Assembly (NCBI RefSeq): GCF_012273655.1
Contig: NZ_JAAWWP010000005.1
Location: 372,001-436,000 of the forward strand
Direction of reading: 5' to 3'
Length of the DNA: 64,000 nt
DNA from: Streptomyces physcomitrii
Lineage (GTDB): Bacteria; Actinomycetota; Actinomycetes; Streptomycetales; Streptomycetaceae
Of the stretch, positions 17,131 through 25,390 are shown one piece after another. The position numbers and the translations under genes are program-made. Positions within the stretch are counted from its first letter, which is position 1. Every line of letters begins with the position of its first letter. The notes under the pieces are model-generated. The model worked only from the letters and a program-made list of their open reading frames with translations, did not search any database and was not told where the DNA came from.

Positions 17131-17505
17131 TCAGGAACGGCCGGCCTCGCCGTCGGCGCCACCGTCGTGCACGCCGGGTGTCCCTGCCGCGCCACCGTCC
17201 GCCGGACCCTCGGCCCCACCGTCGGCACCACCGTCCTGGACACCCGGCTTGCCCGCCGCACCGCCGTCCGCGGGACCCTCGGCCCCGCCGTCGGCACCAC
17301 CGTCATGAACCCCGGGCGTACCCGCCGCGCCACCGTCGGCCGGGCCCTCGGCTCCACCGTCGGCTCCGCCGTCCTGAACACCCGGCTTACCCGCCGCACC
17401 GCCGTCCGCGGGACCCTCGGCCCCGCCGTCGGCACCGCCGTCGTGGACACCCGGCGTACCGGCCGCGCCACCGTCCGCGGGACCTTCGTTCTCGGGATGC
17501 GTCAT
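17131..17505 (-). CDS. 124-aa repeat protein, possible multi-core peptide precursor
   Basis: ATG at 17505 has a strong ribosome site (GGAGGG, 6 nt away). After MTHPEN come five 23-residue repeats that begin EGPADGGAAG and end DGGADGGA. The middle alternates strictly between T-PGV-H (copies 1, 3, 5) and K-PGV-Q (copies 2, 4). The tail is AGRS. No Cys, Trp, Tyr or Phe; no signal peptide or membrane segment; strongly acidic and Gly-rich. It directly precedes a JmjC oxygenase and an Fe-S protein, so it may be a repetitive substrate carrying regularly spaced His/Lys/Asp residues to be modified. No known family recognised; the precursor role is inference. Confidence 0.65.
   Translation of the reverse strand: MTHPENEGPADGGAAGTPGVHDGGADGGAEGPADGGAAGKPGVQDGGADGGAEGPADGGAAGTPGVHDGGADGGAEGPADGGAAGKPGVQDGGADGGAEGPADGGAAGTPGVHDGGADGEAGRS
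17143..17487. repeat. Five 69-bp tandem repeats inside the repeat-protein gene
   Basis: Units run 17487-17419, 17418-17350, 17349-17281, 17280-17212 and 17211-17143 on the minus strand. Odd and even units differ at two codons, making a 138-bp higher-order unit. The period is a multiple of three, so copy-number change keeps the frame. Confidence 0.9.
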
Positions 17506-17519
17506 CGTTGCCCTCCGAA

Positions 17520-17600
17520 GTTCGCTCTTCGACCGTTGGCTCTTCGACCGTCCGCGCACGGACCACTCGCTCTCGGACCGTTCTCGCCCGGACCGCTGGT
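17520..17600. repeat. 13-15 bp direct repeats in the promoter of the repeat-protein operon
   Basis: On the minus strand the blocks CGGTCCGAGAGCGA, CGGTCGAAGAGCCAA and CGGTCGAAGAGCGAA follow one another just before the ribosome site of the repeat protein. They look like an array of one binding site. Confidence 0.5.
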
Positions 17601-18043
17601 TCTGCGATGCGTGAGTTCCCGGAGCCTGATGCCGCGGGCACTCGCCAGGCGCATTGCAGGGTAATGCCCGCCTTCGCACCATAACTCCGCTGCTACGGGG
17701 GGACGACTCGGGCGGTACGGGGGCGCCGGGACACCTGGGGTCGTCGTCCAGGGGAGCCGGGTACGGGACCGCTCTCGGGAGCCGGACACGGGAAGGGAGG
17801 CAGCGGCCGGTTCGGTGGATCTCGCGGGCGTGGCCGCTGCCCTGAGGCGGGGCGTCCTCGCGGTCGGCGGTCTTGAGGCGGTCCAGGGGACCGGCGATCC
17901 TCCCGGGCAGTTCCGCGCGCGGGGCACGGAAGCGTTCGGCGATTCGGGAGACCAGGCCGCGTTCGCCGGTCAGTCAGGCGAAGCCCTCGGCGCTGACGGC
18001 GGCCTCCCCTCAAGAGGACCGCGCCCCCTTCCCCGCGCAGGCC
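17601..18043. other. Intergenic region, no convincing gene
   Basis: Between the repeat-protein promoter and the end of the TerD-nuclease gene, both read from the minus strand. Several open frames exist on both strands, but none has a ribosome site or motif and their composition is that of random high-GC sequence. Confidence 0.4.
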
Positions 18044-20104
18044 TCACTCCGCGGCGGATCGCCCCGCGGCCGGTGCCCGTCGGGGTGCCGGCCGGTCCAG
18101 AGCGGCCACGATCGTGGCGTAGAACCGGTGCACGGCCTCGTCGACGCTGCGGATGAAGCCGGACTCGGCGTTGCCGCGGCTGCCGCCCATGCCCTTGAAG
18201 AGCGACAGCCGGAAGCCGGTGATCCGGGCGCCGTTCTTCGGCAGCAGGTCCGCCGGTTCGGGACGCAGCCGTTCCAGCGTGCTCCGAGGGCCTCCCGCCC
18301 CGCCGTCCACCAGGGTCTCGATGTGGAGATCGGCGGGAGCCTCGGCCAGGCGCCGGACGAGCCGCTTGGCACCTGTGAGGGGGTAGCCGTGCTCGAGCGC
18401 CGGGATCTCGAGGGAGGTGCGGAGTCTGCCGGTACGCAGGTCCGCCGTGATCGCGAGGACGCCGGGCGTGCCCTCCATACGCAGCTCGGCCTGGAGTCTG
18501 CCTTCGCGGCAGAGCCGATCAGCCCCTTGCATCCGGCGGGCCCCGGGGTCGGTTCCGCGCCGGGAGCGCTGGACGGGCAGTACCTTCTGCCCGAGTTCAC
18601 CCCCGAGCCTGAGGCAGACCTGGCGGATGAGCCGCTCCCAGCTCTCCACGACCTCCAGCGCCCGCGGGTCTCCCTGGCACAGGGTCTCGTCGTCGATTCC
18701 GTTGCGTACGGGGACCCAGGCGGAGCCCATGTTCTGGAAGCCGTGGCATCCGGAGTTCTCGTGCTGGAGGTAGTGCAGCAGTTCTTGGAGCAGCCAGGCG
18801 TGCGTCATGTTGCCCACGCCCTCGTGCCGGATCAACAGCTGTGCCTGGTGGGCGACTTCGGCCCAGGACAGGTGCCGGAGAGCCACCTTGTGCTTGCGCC
18901 GGCCGTCGATCCTGACGTCGACCAGGGGACTGCCTTCCAGGGCCACGTCGTTCGACAGGGTGATGACGGCCTCGTAGCCCCGGCGGGCGGCGAGGTCCAT
19001 GTACGCCTGTACCTGTTCGGCTCTCAGCGGGTTCCCGTTGGTCTTGGCCTCGACCAGGGCCGTCCACAGTTTGCCGGCCCGCTCGACGCGGATCACGCCG
19101 TCGGGGCGCCGCGGGTTGTCGCCGTGCGGCAGCGAGACCTCCGTGAACGTCTCCATACGGCCCGCGGGGGCCCCGAAGGCGGCGGTGAGTCTCCGGCCGA
19201 ACTCCGGGATCTGCGTCATCACCGACAACAGCACCGAGGTCGCGCGCATCTCGCGGTCCCGGTCGCTCTTGAGCGCGGAGACCGGGAAGAGCCTGGCCTG
19301 CTTCCAGGAGTCGTTCTCCGCCAAGGACTTCCTGGCCGCCTTGGGCAGGGTGACCTTCTTCCTGGCGGTGCGGGGCCGCGCGGACGGCTTCCTCGGTGCG
19401 GCGGCCTCCTCGGGCTGCCGCGGCGCCGGGACGCCCTCCCCCGTCGCCGGCTGTCCGCGATCGTCCGCGCGAGCAGGGGCCGTCGCCTGCGTACGTTCTC
19501 CGTCCGCCGTCTCCTCCAGCACCTCGGCAGCGGCGGCGCCGTCGGTGCCGTCGTCGGTGCCGTCGTCGATGTCGACACCGAAGTCCGTTGCCAGGCCCGC
19601 CAGTCCGGATTCGTATCCCTGGCCGACGGCCCGCAACTTCCACTCTCCGCCGCGACGGTAGAACTCACCGAAGAGGAAGGCGCTCATGGGGCCCGCCTCT
19701 TCGATCGCGAACCGGAGCAGATGCTCGCCGGAACCGTCGGCCAACGTCATCCGGAGATCGTCCAACTCCCCGAAGTGGGCTCCGTCGTACCGGCTCGCCG
19801 CCACCACGATGCGGTCGACGCCGTCCGGGATCGCGGTCAGGTCGAAGCTGATCCGGTCCTGGTTGCCGCCTCCGGTCGGCGTCTTGCCCAGGAGTTGCAC
19901 ACTGCCGTCCGGGGCGACCGGATTGTTGTAGAAGTAGAAATCGGCGTCGCTGCGCACCTTGCCGTCCGCGTCCAGCAGCAGAACCGAGACATCCGCGTCG
20001 CCCTCGCCCGTGGGGCTGGTCCAGTCCAGACTCACGATCACGGAGTCGACGCTTTCACTGAGTGCCGCCAGCCCCACGTTGGCACCCTTGATCAACTCGT
20101 ACAC
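18044..20104 (-). CDS. TerD domain fused to a PD-(D/E)XK nuclease-like domain
   Basis: 686 aa from GTG 20104 (YELIKGANVGL, the usual TerD beginning; an ATG at 20131 would add nine residues). Residues about 1-170 are a TerD Ca2+-binding domain: VIVSLDWTSP, FYFYNNPVAPDGSV, RIVVAASRYDG. A low-complexity Ala/Pro/Arg linker follows, and then from about residue 260 a domain with RRPDGVIRV and LWTALVEAKTNGNPL, matching the D...E-x-K core of PD-(D/E)XK nucleases, and a long alpha/beta C-terminal part. TerD domains are linked to stress sensing and DNA processing. A TerD-nuclease fusion fits a Ca2+- or stress-triggered effector; that is inference. Confidence 0.8.
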   Translation of the reverse strand: MYELIKGANVGLAALSESVDSVIVSLDWTSPTGEGDADVSVLLLDADGKVRSDADFYFYNNPVAPDGSVQLLGKTPTGGGNQDRISFDLTAIPDGVDRIVVAASRYDGAHFGELDDLRMTLADGSGEHLLRFAIEEAGPMSAFLFGEFYRRGGEWKLRAVGQGYESGLAGLATDFGVDIDDGTDDGTDGAAAAEVLEETADGERTQATAPARADDRGQPATGEGVPAPRQPEEAAAPRKPSARPRTARKKVTLPKAARKSLAENDSWKQARLFPVSALKSDRDREMRATSVLLSVMTQIPEFGRRLTAAFGAPAGRMETFTEVSLPHGDNPRRPDGVIRVERAGKLWTALVEAKTNGNPLRAEQVQAYMDLAARRGYEAVITLSNDVALEGSPLVDVRIDGRRKHKVALRHLSWAEVAHQAQLLIRHEGVGNMTHAWLLQELLHYLQHENSGCHGFQNMGSAWVPVRNGIDDETLCQGDPRALEVVESWERLIRQVCLRLGGELGQKVLPVQRSRRGTDPGARRMQGADRLCREGRLQAELRMEGTPGVLAITADLRTGRLRTSLEIPALEHGYPLTGAKRLVRRLAEAPADLHIETLVDGGAGGPRSTLERLRPEPADLLPKNGARITGFRLSLFKGMGGSRGNAESGFIRSVDEAVHRFYATIVAALDRPAPRRAPAAGRSAAE

Positions 20105-20432
20105 GGCCCCCACCCCAAAAGCGCACGTCATACGCGCGGAGCCTGCCCCTCACCCCGCCGGACGACCCAGTGTGACCCTCCACGCACTCCGTGTACAGAG
20201 GAACGGGTCCGGGGCAGAGAACGACACCGGACATGCGACCAGCACCCCTGCGCTCCCCTGTCATGCCCGCCCTCCCCTCTCACCCACCCCACCCCTCACA
20301 CCCGCCCCCATGTGAGGGTTGTGCGGCGGTCCTCGCCAGGTGGTGTGGGGGCTCGGGGGGCTGAGTACACTCCGTCACCGTGAGTCATGGCCGTGCCCGG
20401 GGGCGGGCGGCCCGGGGGCGAGGGGGAGCGCG
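20105..20432. other. Divergent promoter region between TerD-nuclease and kinase genes
   Basis: Non-coding in both directions. Includes pyrimidine-rich tracts around 20260-20310 and CCCCTCACC-type motifs. No clear palindrome; it must hold promoters for both neighbours. Confidence 0.5.
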
Positions 20433-22355
20433 GTGCTGTCGACGCCGGAGGACGGCGACAAGATCGTCGGCCGGTACGTCCTGCGGGAGGCCATCGGCAG
20501 GGGCGGGATGGGCGTCGTCTGGCGGGCCTGGGACGAACGGCTGCGGCGCGAGGTCGCCGTCAAGTGCGCACGCCTGGACGACCCCCGGGCCACCCAGCGC
20601 CTGATCGCCGAGGCGCGCAACGCCGGGCGGCTGCACCACCCGAACATCGTCGGCGTCTTCGACTTCGTCGACCAGGGCGCCGACTGCTGGATCGTCATGG
20701 AGTACGTGCCCTCGCGCAGCCTCGCCCAGCTCATGGACGACCGCGGACCGCTCAGCCCGGAGGAGGCCGGTTCGATCGGCTGCCAGATCGCGGACGCGCT
20801 GGCGAAGTCGCACGGCGAGGGCGTGGTGCACGGCGATGTGACCCCGGAGAACATCCTCGTCACCGAGGACGGCCTCGCCCGGCTGACCGACTTCGGGATC
20901 TCCCGCGCCCTGTGGAGCGACGCCACCCAGAGCGTGACGGGCGGGGTGCGCGGCAAGCCCCGCTATCTCGCCCCCGAGGTCGCCAAGGGCAAGCCGGCCG
21001 GCGAGAAGTCCGACGTCTTCTCGCTCGGCGCCTCGCTCTTCGCGGCGGTGGAGGGTCAATCGCCGTACGGGGAGGCCGAGCACCCCATGGCGTATCTGGC
21101 CCGGGCGATCGAGGGCCACCGCGAACCCGCGCGCCGGGCGGGCCCGCTGGCCGAGCCGCTCGCCGCCCTCCTGGCGGCGGAGCCCCGGCAGCGCCCGGAC
21201 GCCGCCCGGGCCCGGCGCCTGCTCGGCCACGCCGCCGCGCCGCCCCCGCACGTCCAGGAGCAACTGGCGGACCGGCGCACCGTCGGCCTCCCCTCGCTGA
21301 CGCTGCGGCTGCCGCGCGCGGTACGCCGACGCCGGCGCCCCCTGGCACTCGCGGCGCTCGCCCTGGTCACCGCGGGCGCGGTCACCGCCGGTCTCCTCCT
21401 CTTCGGCCCCTGGGGCTCCGAGGACGGCGGCGAGGGCGGCCCCACCGGGACGGCGGCCCCGGCCACCGGGCGGCCCGGCGCCCTCGGCGAGCCCCGTACC
21501 GCCGACCCGTGCAGACTCCTCGCCGCCGCCTCCCTGAGCCGCTTCGGCGACGCCGCCTTGGACCCGGACTACGGGGAGATCGACCGCTGCGACGTCCTGC
21601 TGCGCAACGGCAGCGGGGACGAAGTCGCCGATGTGGAGGTCAACTTCGACGCGGACCTGGACACCTACGAGGGTGAGGTGTCGACCCGCGAGGTGGGCGG
21701 GCTCCGCGTGACGAGCCTGCCGCGGGACGGCGACCTCTGCGAGCGGGCCCTCGCCACCACCGACCACCGGCAGATCCGCGTCCGCGGCAAGCGGCTCGGC
21801 TCGCCCTCACCCGATCCCTGCCAGCTGGCCGACGCCGCCACCGACCACGTCCTCGGCCTCCTGGACGACGGCCCGGTGCCCCGCCGTACCGCCGCCCCCG
21901 CACCCGACTCGCTCGCCCGGGTGGACGCCTGCACCCTGCTCGGCGACGACACGCTCACGCGGGTCCCGGGCGTCGACCCGAAGAGCCTGAAGAACCCGAA
22001 GAACCCGAAGAACAGGGACCCGGGCTTCGGCGCCTGGAGCTGCGACTGGTTCGGCGACGAGGGCCCCGGCGAGGTGGAGCTCCAGTTCAGCCGGGACAAC
22101 GCCCTGGAGGACGACGGGAAGGCGGTCGACATCGGCGGCGCGCGCGGCTACCTCGCCCCCGAGGAGGCGGGCGAGGACAGCTGCACCGCCCGGCTCGCCC
22201 ATCGCACCTACCGCAACTCCGCTGGTGACCGCACCGTCGAACTGCTCCAGCTGACCGTGTACGGCTCAGGGTCCACCAAGCGCCTCTGCGAGACCGCCAC
22301 CAGCCTCACCGCCGAGGCCGCACGAGCCGTGGCGGACCAACTGCCGGGCGAGTGA
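20433..22355 (+). CDS. Membrane-anchored Ser/Thr protein kinase
   Basis: 640 aa from GTG 20433 behind a GGGGGAG ribosome site. The kinase domain spans residues about 12-280: GRGGMG glycine loop at 22-27, VAVK with Lys44, the catalytic loop HGDVTPEN (Arg of HRD replaced by Gly, Lys replaced by Thr), DFGIS and APE. A juxtamembrane Arg-rich stretch precedes one membrane span (LALAALALVTAGAVTAGLLL, about 305-325). The outer part holds two related Cys-containing modules with DPCRLL, DACTLLG and matching C-D-W turns, likely ligand sensors. It is followed by an FHA protein, a probable partner that binds phospho-Thr. Confidence 0.92.
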   Translation: MLSTPEDGDKIVGRYVLREAIGRGGMGVVWRAWDERLRREVAVKCARLDDPRATQRLIAEARNAGRLHHPNIVGVFDFVDQGADCWIVMEYVPSRSLAQLMDDRGPLSPEEAGSIGCQIADALAKSHGEGVVHGDVTPENILVTEDGLARLTDFGISRALWSDATQSVTGGVRGKPRYLAPEVAKGKPAGEKSDVFSLGASLFAAVEGQSPYGEAEHPMAYLARAIEGHREPARRAGPLAEPLAALLAAEPRQRPDAARARRLLGHAAAPPPHVQEQLADRRTVGLPSLTLRLPRAVRRRRRPLALAALALVTAGAVTAGLLLFGPWGSEDGGEGGPTGTAAPATGRPGALGEPRTADPCRLLAAASLSRFGDAALDPDYGEIDRCDVLLRNGSGDEVADVEVNFDADLDTYEGEVSTREVGGLRVTSLPRDGDLCERALATTDHRQIRVRGKRLGSPSPDPCQLADAATDHVLGLLDDGPVPRRTAAPAPDSLARVDACTLLGDDTLTRVPGVDPKSLKNPKNPKNRDPGFGAWSCDWFGDEGPGEVELQFSRDNALEDDGKAVDIGGARGYLAPEEAGEDSCTARLAHRTYRNSAGDRTVELLQLTVYGSGSTKRLCETATSLTAEAARAVADQLPGE

Positions 22356-22387
22356 GGGGACTTCGGGGCGATACCCACGTACGCGGG

Positions 22388-22510
22388 GAGCGGACCGGAC
22401 ACGCGGAGCGGGACGGACAAGGGGAGCGGAGCAAACGCGGGGAGTGGGGCAGACACGAAGAGCGGGGCAGACATGGCGAGCGGGGCACGGGGAGTGGGGC
22501 AGATGCGGAG
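22388..22510. repeat. Degenerate 17-19 bp G-rich tandem repeats between kinase and FHA genes
   Basis: About seven loose copies of GGGGAGCGGRNCRGACAYG. They fill the gap between the two genes and extend over the start of the FHA frame, which makes its exact start uncertain. Confidence 0.6.
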
Positions 22511-23369
22511 CACCGGCGGGACGCAGGGCGCGGGCCACGTGCCGGGATCCGGGCCGCCGCGCGGTACGGGTGCGGGAGGTGGCGGGCGCGCGCCCGGTGC
22601 CGGGCGGTTGCTGCCCGCCACGCACGGCAGCCTCGCCCGGGGTGCCTCCGCGCCGCTGCCCGGGACCCTGTTCGCGCTCGCGCTGACCGGCGGGATGACG
22701 CTGGGCCCCGGCGAGGGCCGCGAGGTCCTCTTCGGCCGCAACCGGCCCGAGGTGCACGTCTGCCTCGGTGAGGACGACGCCCAGGTCAGCCGCCACCAGG
22801 GCACCCTGACCCACCGGGACGGCCGCTGGTGGGTGGGCAACGTCGGCCGTCTGCCGCTGCGCCTCGCCGAGTCCCGGCTGCTCTTCCGGCACGAGGAGCC
22901 GCTGCCGCTCGGCACCGGCTACACCCCGCTGTTCATCGGCGGCACCCGGGGCCGCGAGCACCTGATGGAGGTCTTCGTCACCGGCCCGGAGACCGAACGC
23001 CCCGGCCCCCGGCACACCGAGGTCACCCGCCCGCCCCGGGTCTGGGTCCTCACCGAGCAGGAGCGGCTCGCCCTGGTCGTCCTGGGCCGCCGCTACCTCG
23101 CCCACGACCCCCGGCCGCAGCCGCTGACCTGGCGGCAGACGGCCGCCGAACTCGCCGCCGTGCAGCCCGGCGAGGGGTGGACGGACAAGCGGGTCGAGCA
23201 CCTGGTCAACGGCGTACGGGTGCGCCTGTCCCGGGACGGGGTGCCCTGGCTGACCCGCGAGGAGGTCGGCGAACCCGTCGGCAACGCGCTCAACGACCAT
23301 CTGCTGCGCGCCCTGCTCGCCTCGACGACGCTGGTCCCCATGGACCTGGCGCTGATCGACGCCGCCTGA
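22473..23369 (+). CDS. FHA domain protein
   Basis: Up to 298 aa from ATG 22473; ATG 22503 has a GGAG ten bases upstream and is equally possible. After a Gly/Pro-rich leader, residues about 75-170 form a forkhead-associated phosphothreonine-binding domain: VLFGRNRPEVHVCLGEDDAQVSRHQGTL (read as two parts, with the GR, SRH and later N-x-R/L landmarks) and WWVGNVGRLPL. The C-terminal half has LTEQERLALVVLGRRYL and a helical region resembling an HTH (RQTAAELAAV ... DKRVEHLVNGVRVRL). Lies 117 bp after the Ser/Thr kinase in the same direction, so it probably reads that kinase's signal. Its end overlaps the opposite gene by 80 bp. Confidence 0.85.
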   Translation: MASGARGVGQMRSTGGTQGAGHVPGSGPPRGTGAGGGGRAPGAGRLLPATHGSLARGASAPLPGTLFALALTGGMTLGPGEGREVLFGRNRPEVHVCLGEDDAQVSRHQGTLTHRDGRWWVGNVGRLPLRLAESRLLFRHEEPLPLGTGYTPLFIGGTRGREHLMEVFVTGPETERPGPRHTEVTRPPRVWVLTEQERLALVVLGRRYLAHDPRPQPLTWRQTAAELAAVQPGEGWTDKRVEHLVNGVRVRLSRDGVPWLTREEVGEPVGNALNDHLLRALLASTTLVPMDLALIDAA

Positions 23370-24069
23370 CCGCGGCCAGGGCCGTCGCCGCCGCCATCAC
23401 GGCGGTGCTCGCGCCGATCAGCCAGGGCAGCCAGTTCCGCGGGGTGTGCCCGGAGACCGCGACCACGGCGCCGCCGCCGTGCACGAGGGTGGGGTCCCGC
23501 GGGGTGAGGACCAGATCCTCCGGGCCGAGCAGCGTGTTGTGGCGGCGGAAGTCGTCGAGTCCGCCCGGGTAGGTGGCGCCGCGGGAGTCGACGAGGGCGG
23601 CGGTGTCGTCGGACCTGCGCGCCACGTACAGCGTGATCAGCTCCAGCGAGCCGTCCTCGTGCCGGACGAGCACCGACCGCTCGAAGGCCCGCCCACCGGC
23701 CCCCGCGAACTCCCGCACCGCCCGCCCCGCCGCCGCGCCCGCGGGACAACTGGCGGCGGCCCGGCACGGCGTGGCCGAGAGCAGCGCGGACAGCAGCGCC
23801 CGGGGCGTGTAGTAGGCGGCGAAGTTCGCCAGCCGGTCCGCACTGCTCTCGCCCACCCCTCCGAACTTGTCGTTCTTCACCGCGGTCGACTCCCGGTACT
23901 CCCGCAACAGCCCCTCCCGCGACCCCTCCGCGGCCCGGAGACCACCGCGGGGCAGCAGGGCTCCGGCCAGGACGAGGGCTAGGGCAAGGACGAGAGCGAG
24001 GGCGAGGGCGAGGACGAATGTGCATACGGCTGCCGGCTCGGACCCGCGCGCGGTGCGTCTGCGCCTCAT
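23290..24069 (-). CDS. Two-span membrane protein of unknown function
   Basis: 259 aa from ATG 24069. Arg-rich N-terminus, a membrane helix at about 15-40 (FVLALALALVLALALVLAGALL), a central outside domain of about 150 residues (AYYTPRALLSALLSATPCR, TLYVARRSDDTAALVDSRGATYPGG) and a second span near 215-235 (WLPWLIGASTAVMAAATALA) followed by an Arg tail. No enzyme motif. It converges on and overlaps the FHA gene. Not recognised beyond topology. Confidence 0.65.
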   Translation of the reverse strand: MRRRRTARGSEPAAVCTFVLALALALVLALALVLAGALLPRGGLRAAEGSREGLLREYRESTAVKNDKFGGVGESSADRLANFAAYYTPRALLSALLSATPCRAAASCPAGAAAGRAVREFAGAGGRAFERSVLVRHEDGSLELITLYVARRSDDTAALVDSRGATYPGGLDDFRRHNTLLGPEDLVLTPRDPTLVHGGGAVVAVSGHTPRNWLPWLIGASTAVMAAATALAAVRRRRSAPGPWGPASSRRAGRAADGR

Positions 24070-24591
24070 GCCCACCCTCCCCGCTCCTCCCCGCTCGCTC
24101 GCCCCTGCCCGGCGCGCCGCCCTGACGTGCCCTGCCCCCACGCGGACAGCCTGAGGACTGCCTACGAGGACTGCCTATCGGGTTTCAGCGGGGAGGGGTC
24201 CCGGGCAGCCGCCTCCTCCGCCCTCTCCCCTCCACCCTCACTCCGGACAAACCGGCCTGCTGGCAGGTGAATCGGCCGAAAGCAGCACGCCCACTTCACC
24301 TTTCACCTGCTCACGGCCCTCACACCCGGACCACCGACAGCCCGCCACTGACCGAAATCCGTCACCTGCCGTAATAGCGAGGTGACCCGCTGTCAGACCC
24401 CCGTGCTCTCATACGAGCTGTACGAGCTGCCCGTACGAACGAGCCGCACGAACGAGCCGTACGAGCTGCCCCTACGAGTCGCGCGGAGGGCGGAGGGCGG
24501 AGGACGGGGGCGGAGGCACGGGCCGCGCGGGTGCGGCGGACGTATGGCGAGGCAGTGCGCCAACAGGCATACGAACGAAGGGAGTTGTTCC
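24070..24591. other. 522-bp divergent intergenic region with repeated TCACCT motifs and GTACGA repeats
   Basis: No gene. TCACCT or its complement occurs five times (near 24265, 24296, 24303, 24362 and 24380), forming the inverted repeats GCAGGTGAA/TTCACCTGC (24263-24271 with 24302-24310) and GTCACCT/AGGTGAC (24361-24367 with 24380-24386). Farther right, 24410-24475 is built from CGTACGAGCTGCC and CACGAACGAGCCG direct repeats. Confidence 0.6.
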
Positions 24592-25260
24592 ATGAGGAGG
24601 CGCGGTCCGGTGCGCCGTTCCCGGCGGCGTGCGCAACCACTTCCCCTCTGGCTGAAGGTCGGCGCGGCGATGTGCGCGGCCGTGGTGGCGCTGCAATGGC
24701 TCCTGGCCCACTGGTGGGTACTCCTCGGCCTGGGCGTCCTCGCCGCGGGCGCCGGTGCCTTCGTGGGGCAGCGGGTACGGCAGCGGGCGGAGTGGGAGCG
24801 GGCGCGGTCCAGGGCACTGCGGCTGCGTATCGCCGAGCTGGACGCGCTGGACCACCGGTCCTTCGAGTTCGCGATACGGGACTTGATGCGCCGGGACGGC
24901 TGCGCGGCGGAGCAGCTCGGCGGCGCGGGGGACAACGCCTGCGATGTACGGGCGGTCGACCCCTCGGGTCGCATATGGGCCGTCCAGTGCAAGCACCGGC
25001 GGGACGGCGACCAGGGCTCGGCCGTCGGTGTGGGGGTGCTCCAGCAGGTCAACGGCACGGCCCGGCAGATCCACGGGGCGGATGTCGCCGTCGTGCTGAC
25101 CAACGGCCGGTTCTCCTCGAAGGCGGTCCCCTGGGGCAGGGAGCACCGCATCCACCTCGTCGACCGGCGCCTGCTCGCCGAATGGGCCGCCGGATCACGC
25201 CCCCTGTGGGACCTCCTGGACCGGATCCCGCCCCCGCGCCGCCCCTCGGCCCTGTCCTGA
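24592..25260 (+). CDS. Membrane-anchored Mrr-type restriction endonuclease-like protein
   Basis: 222 aa; ATG 24592 behind GAAGGGAG. Basic N-terminus, then two close membrane helices (about 18-70: WLKVGAAMCAAVVALQWLL and WWVLLGLGVLAAGAGAFVG), then an Mrr_cat domain: LDHRSFEFAIRDLMRRDGC, DNACDVRAVDPSG and WAVQCKHRR give the D ... Q-x-K nuclease core, and DVAVVLTNGRFSSKA the following strand and helix. Such proteins cleave (often methylated) DNA in restriction or stress roles; the membrane anchor is common in streptomycetes. After the TGA the same frame stays open for 40 codons (25261-25383). Confidence 0.88.
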   Translation: MRRRGPVRRSRRRAQPLPLWLKVGAAMCAAVVALQWLLAHWWVLLGLGVLAAGAGAFVGQRVRQRAEWERARSRALRLRIAELDALDHRSFEFAIRDLMRRDGCAAEQLGGAGDNACDVRAVDPSGRIWAVQCKHRRDGDQGSAVGVGVLQQVNGTARQIHGADVAVVLTNGRFSSKAVPWGREHRIHLVDRRLLAEWAAGSRPLWDLLDRIPPPRRPSALS

Positions 25261-25390
25261 ACCCTCAGTGGAGGCGGGCAGGAGCTGATCCGGCACGGCG
25301 GCGCAGGAAGCGGCTTCGGGCAGTGGACCGCCGACACGGTGGGCCAAGTCGTCGAAGGGGCGTCGCGGTCCGGGAGTCCGTGACCGCCCG

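Noticed and set aside
17121..17471. JmjC protein starting at a GTG inside the repeat region (518 aa)
   Set aside because: The added 117 residues are the repeat array in the wrong frame, Arg/Val/Pro-rich and not JmjC-like.
17137..17500. The 69-bp repeats as a CRISPR array
   Set aside because: Units abut directly with no unique spacers, and they encode a regular peptide.
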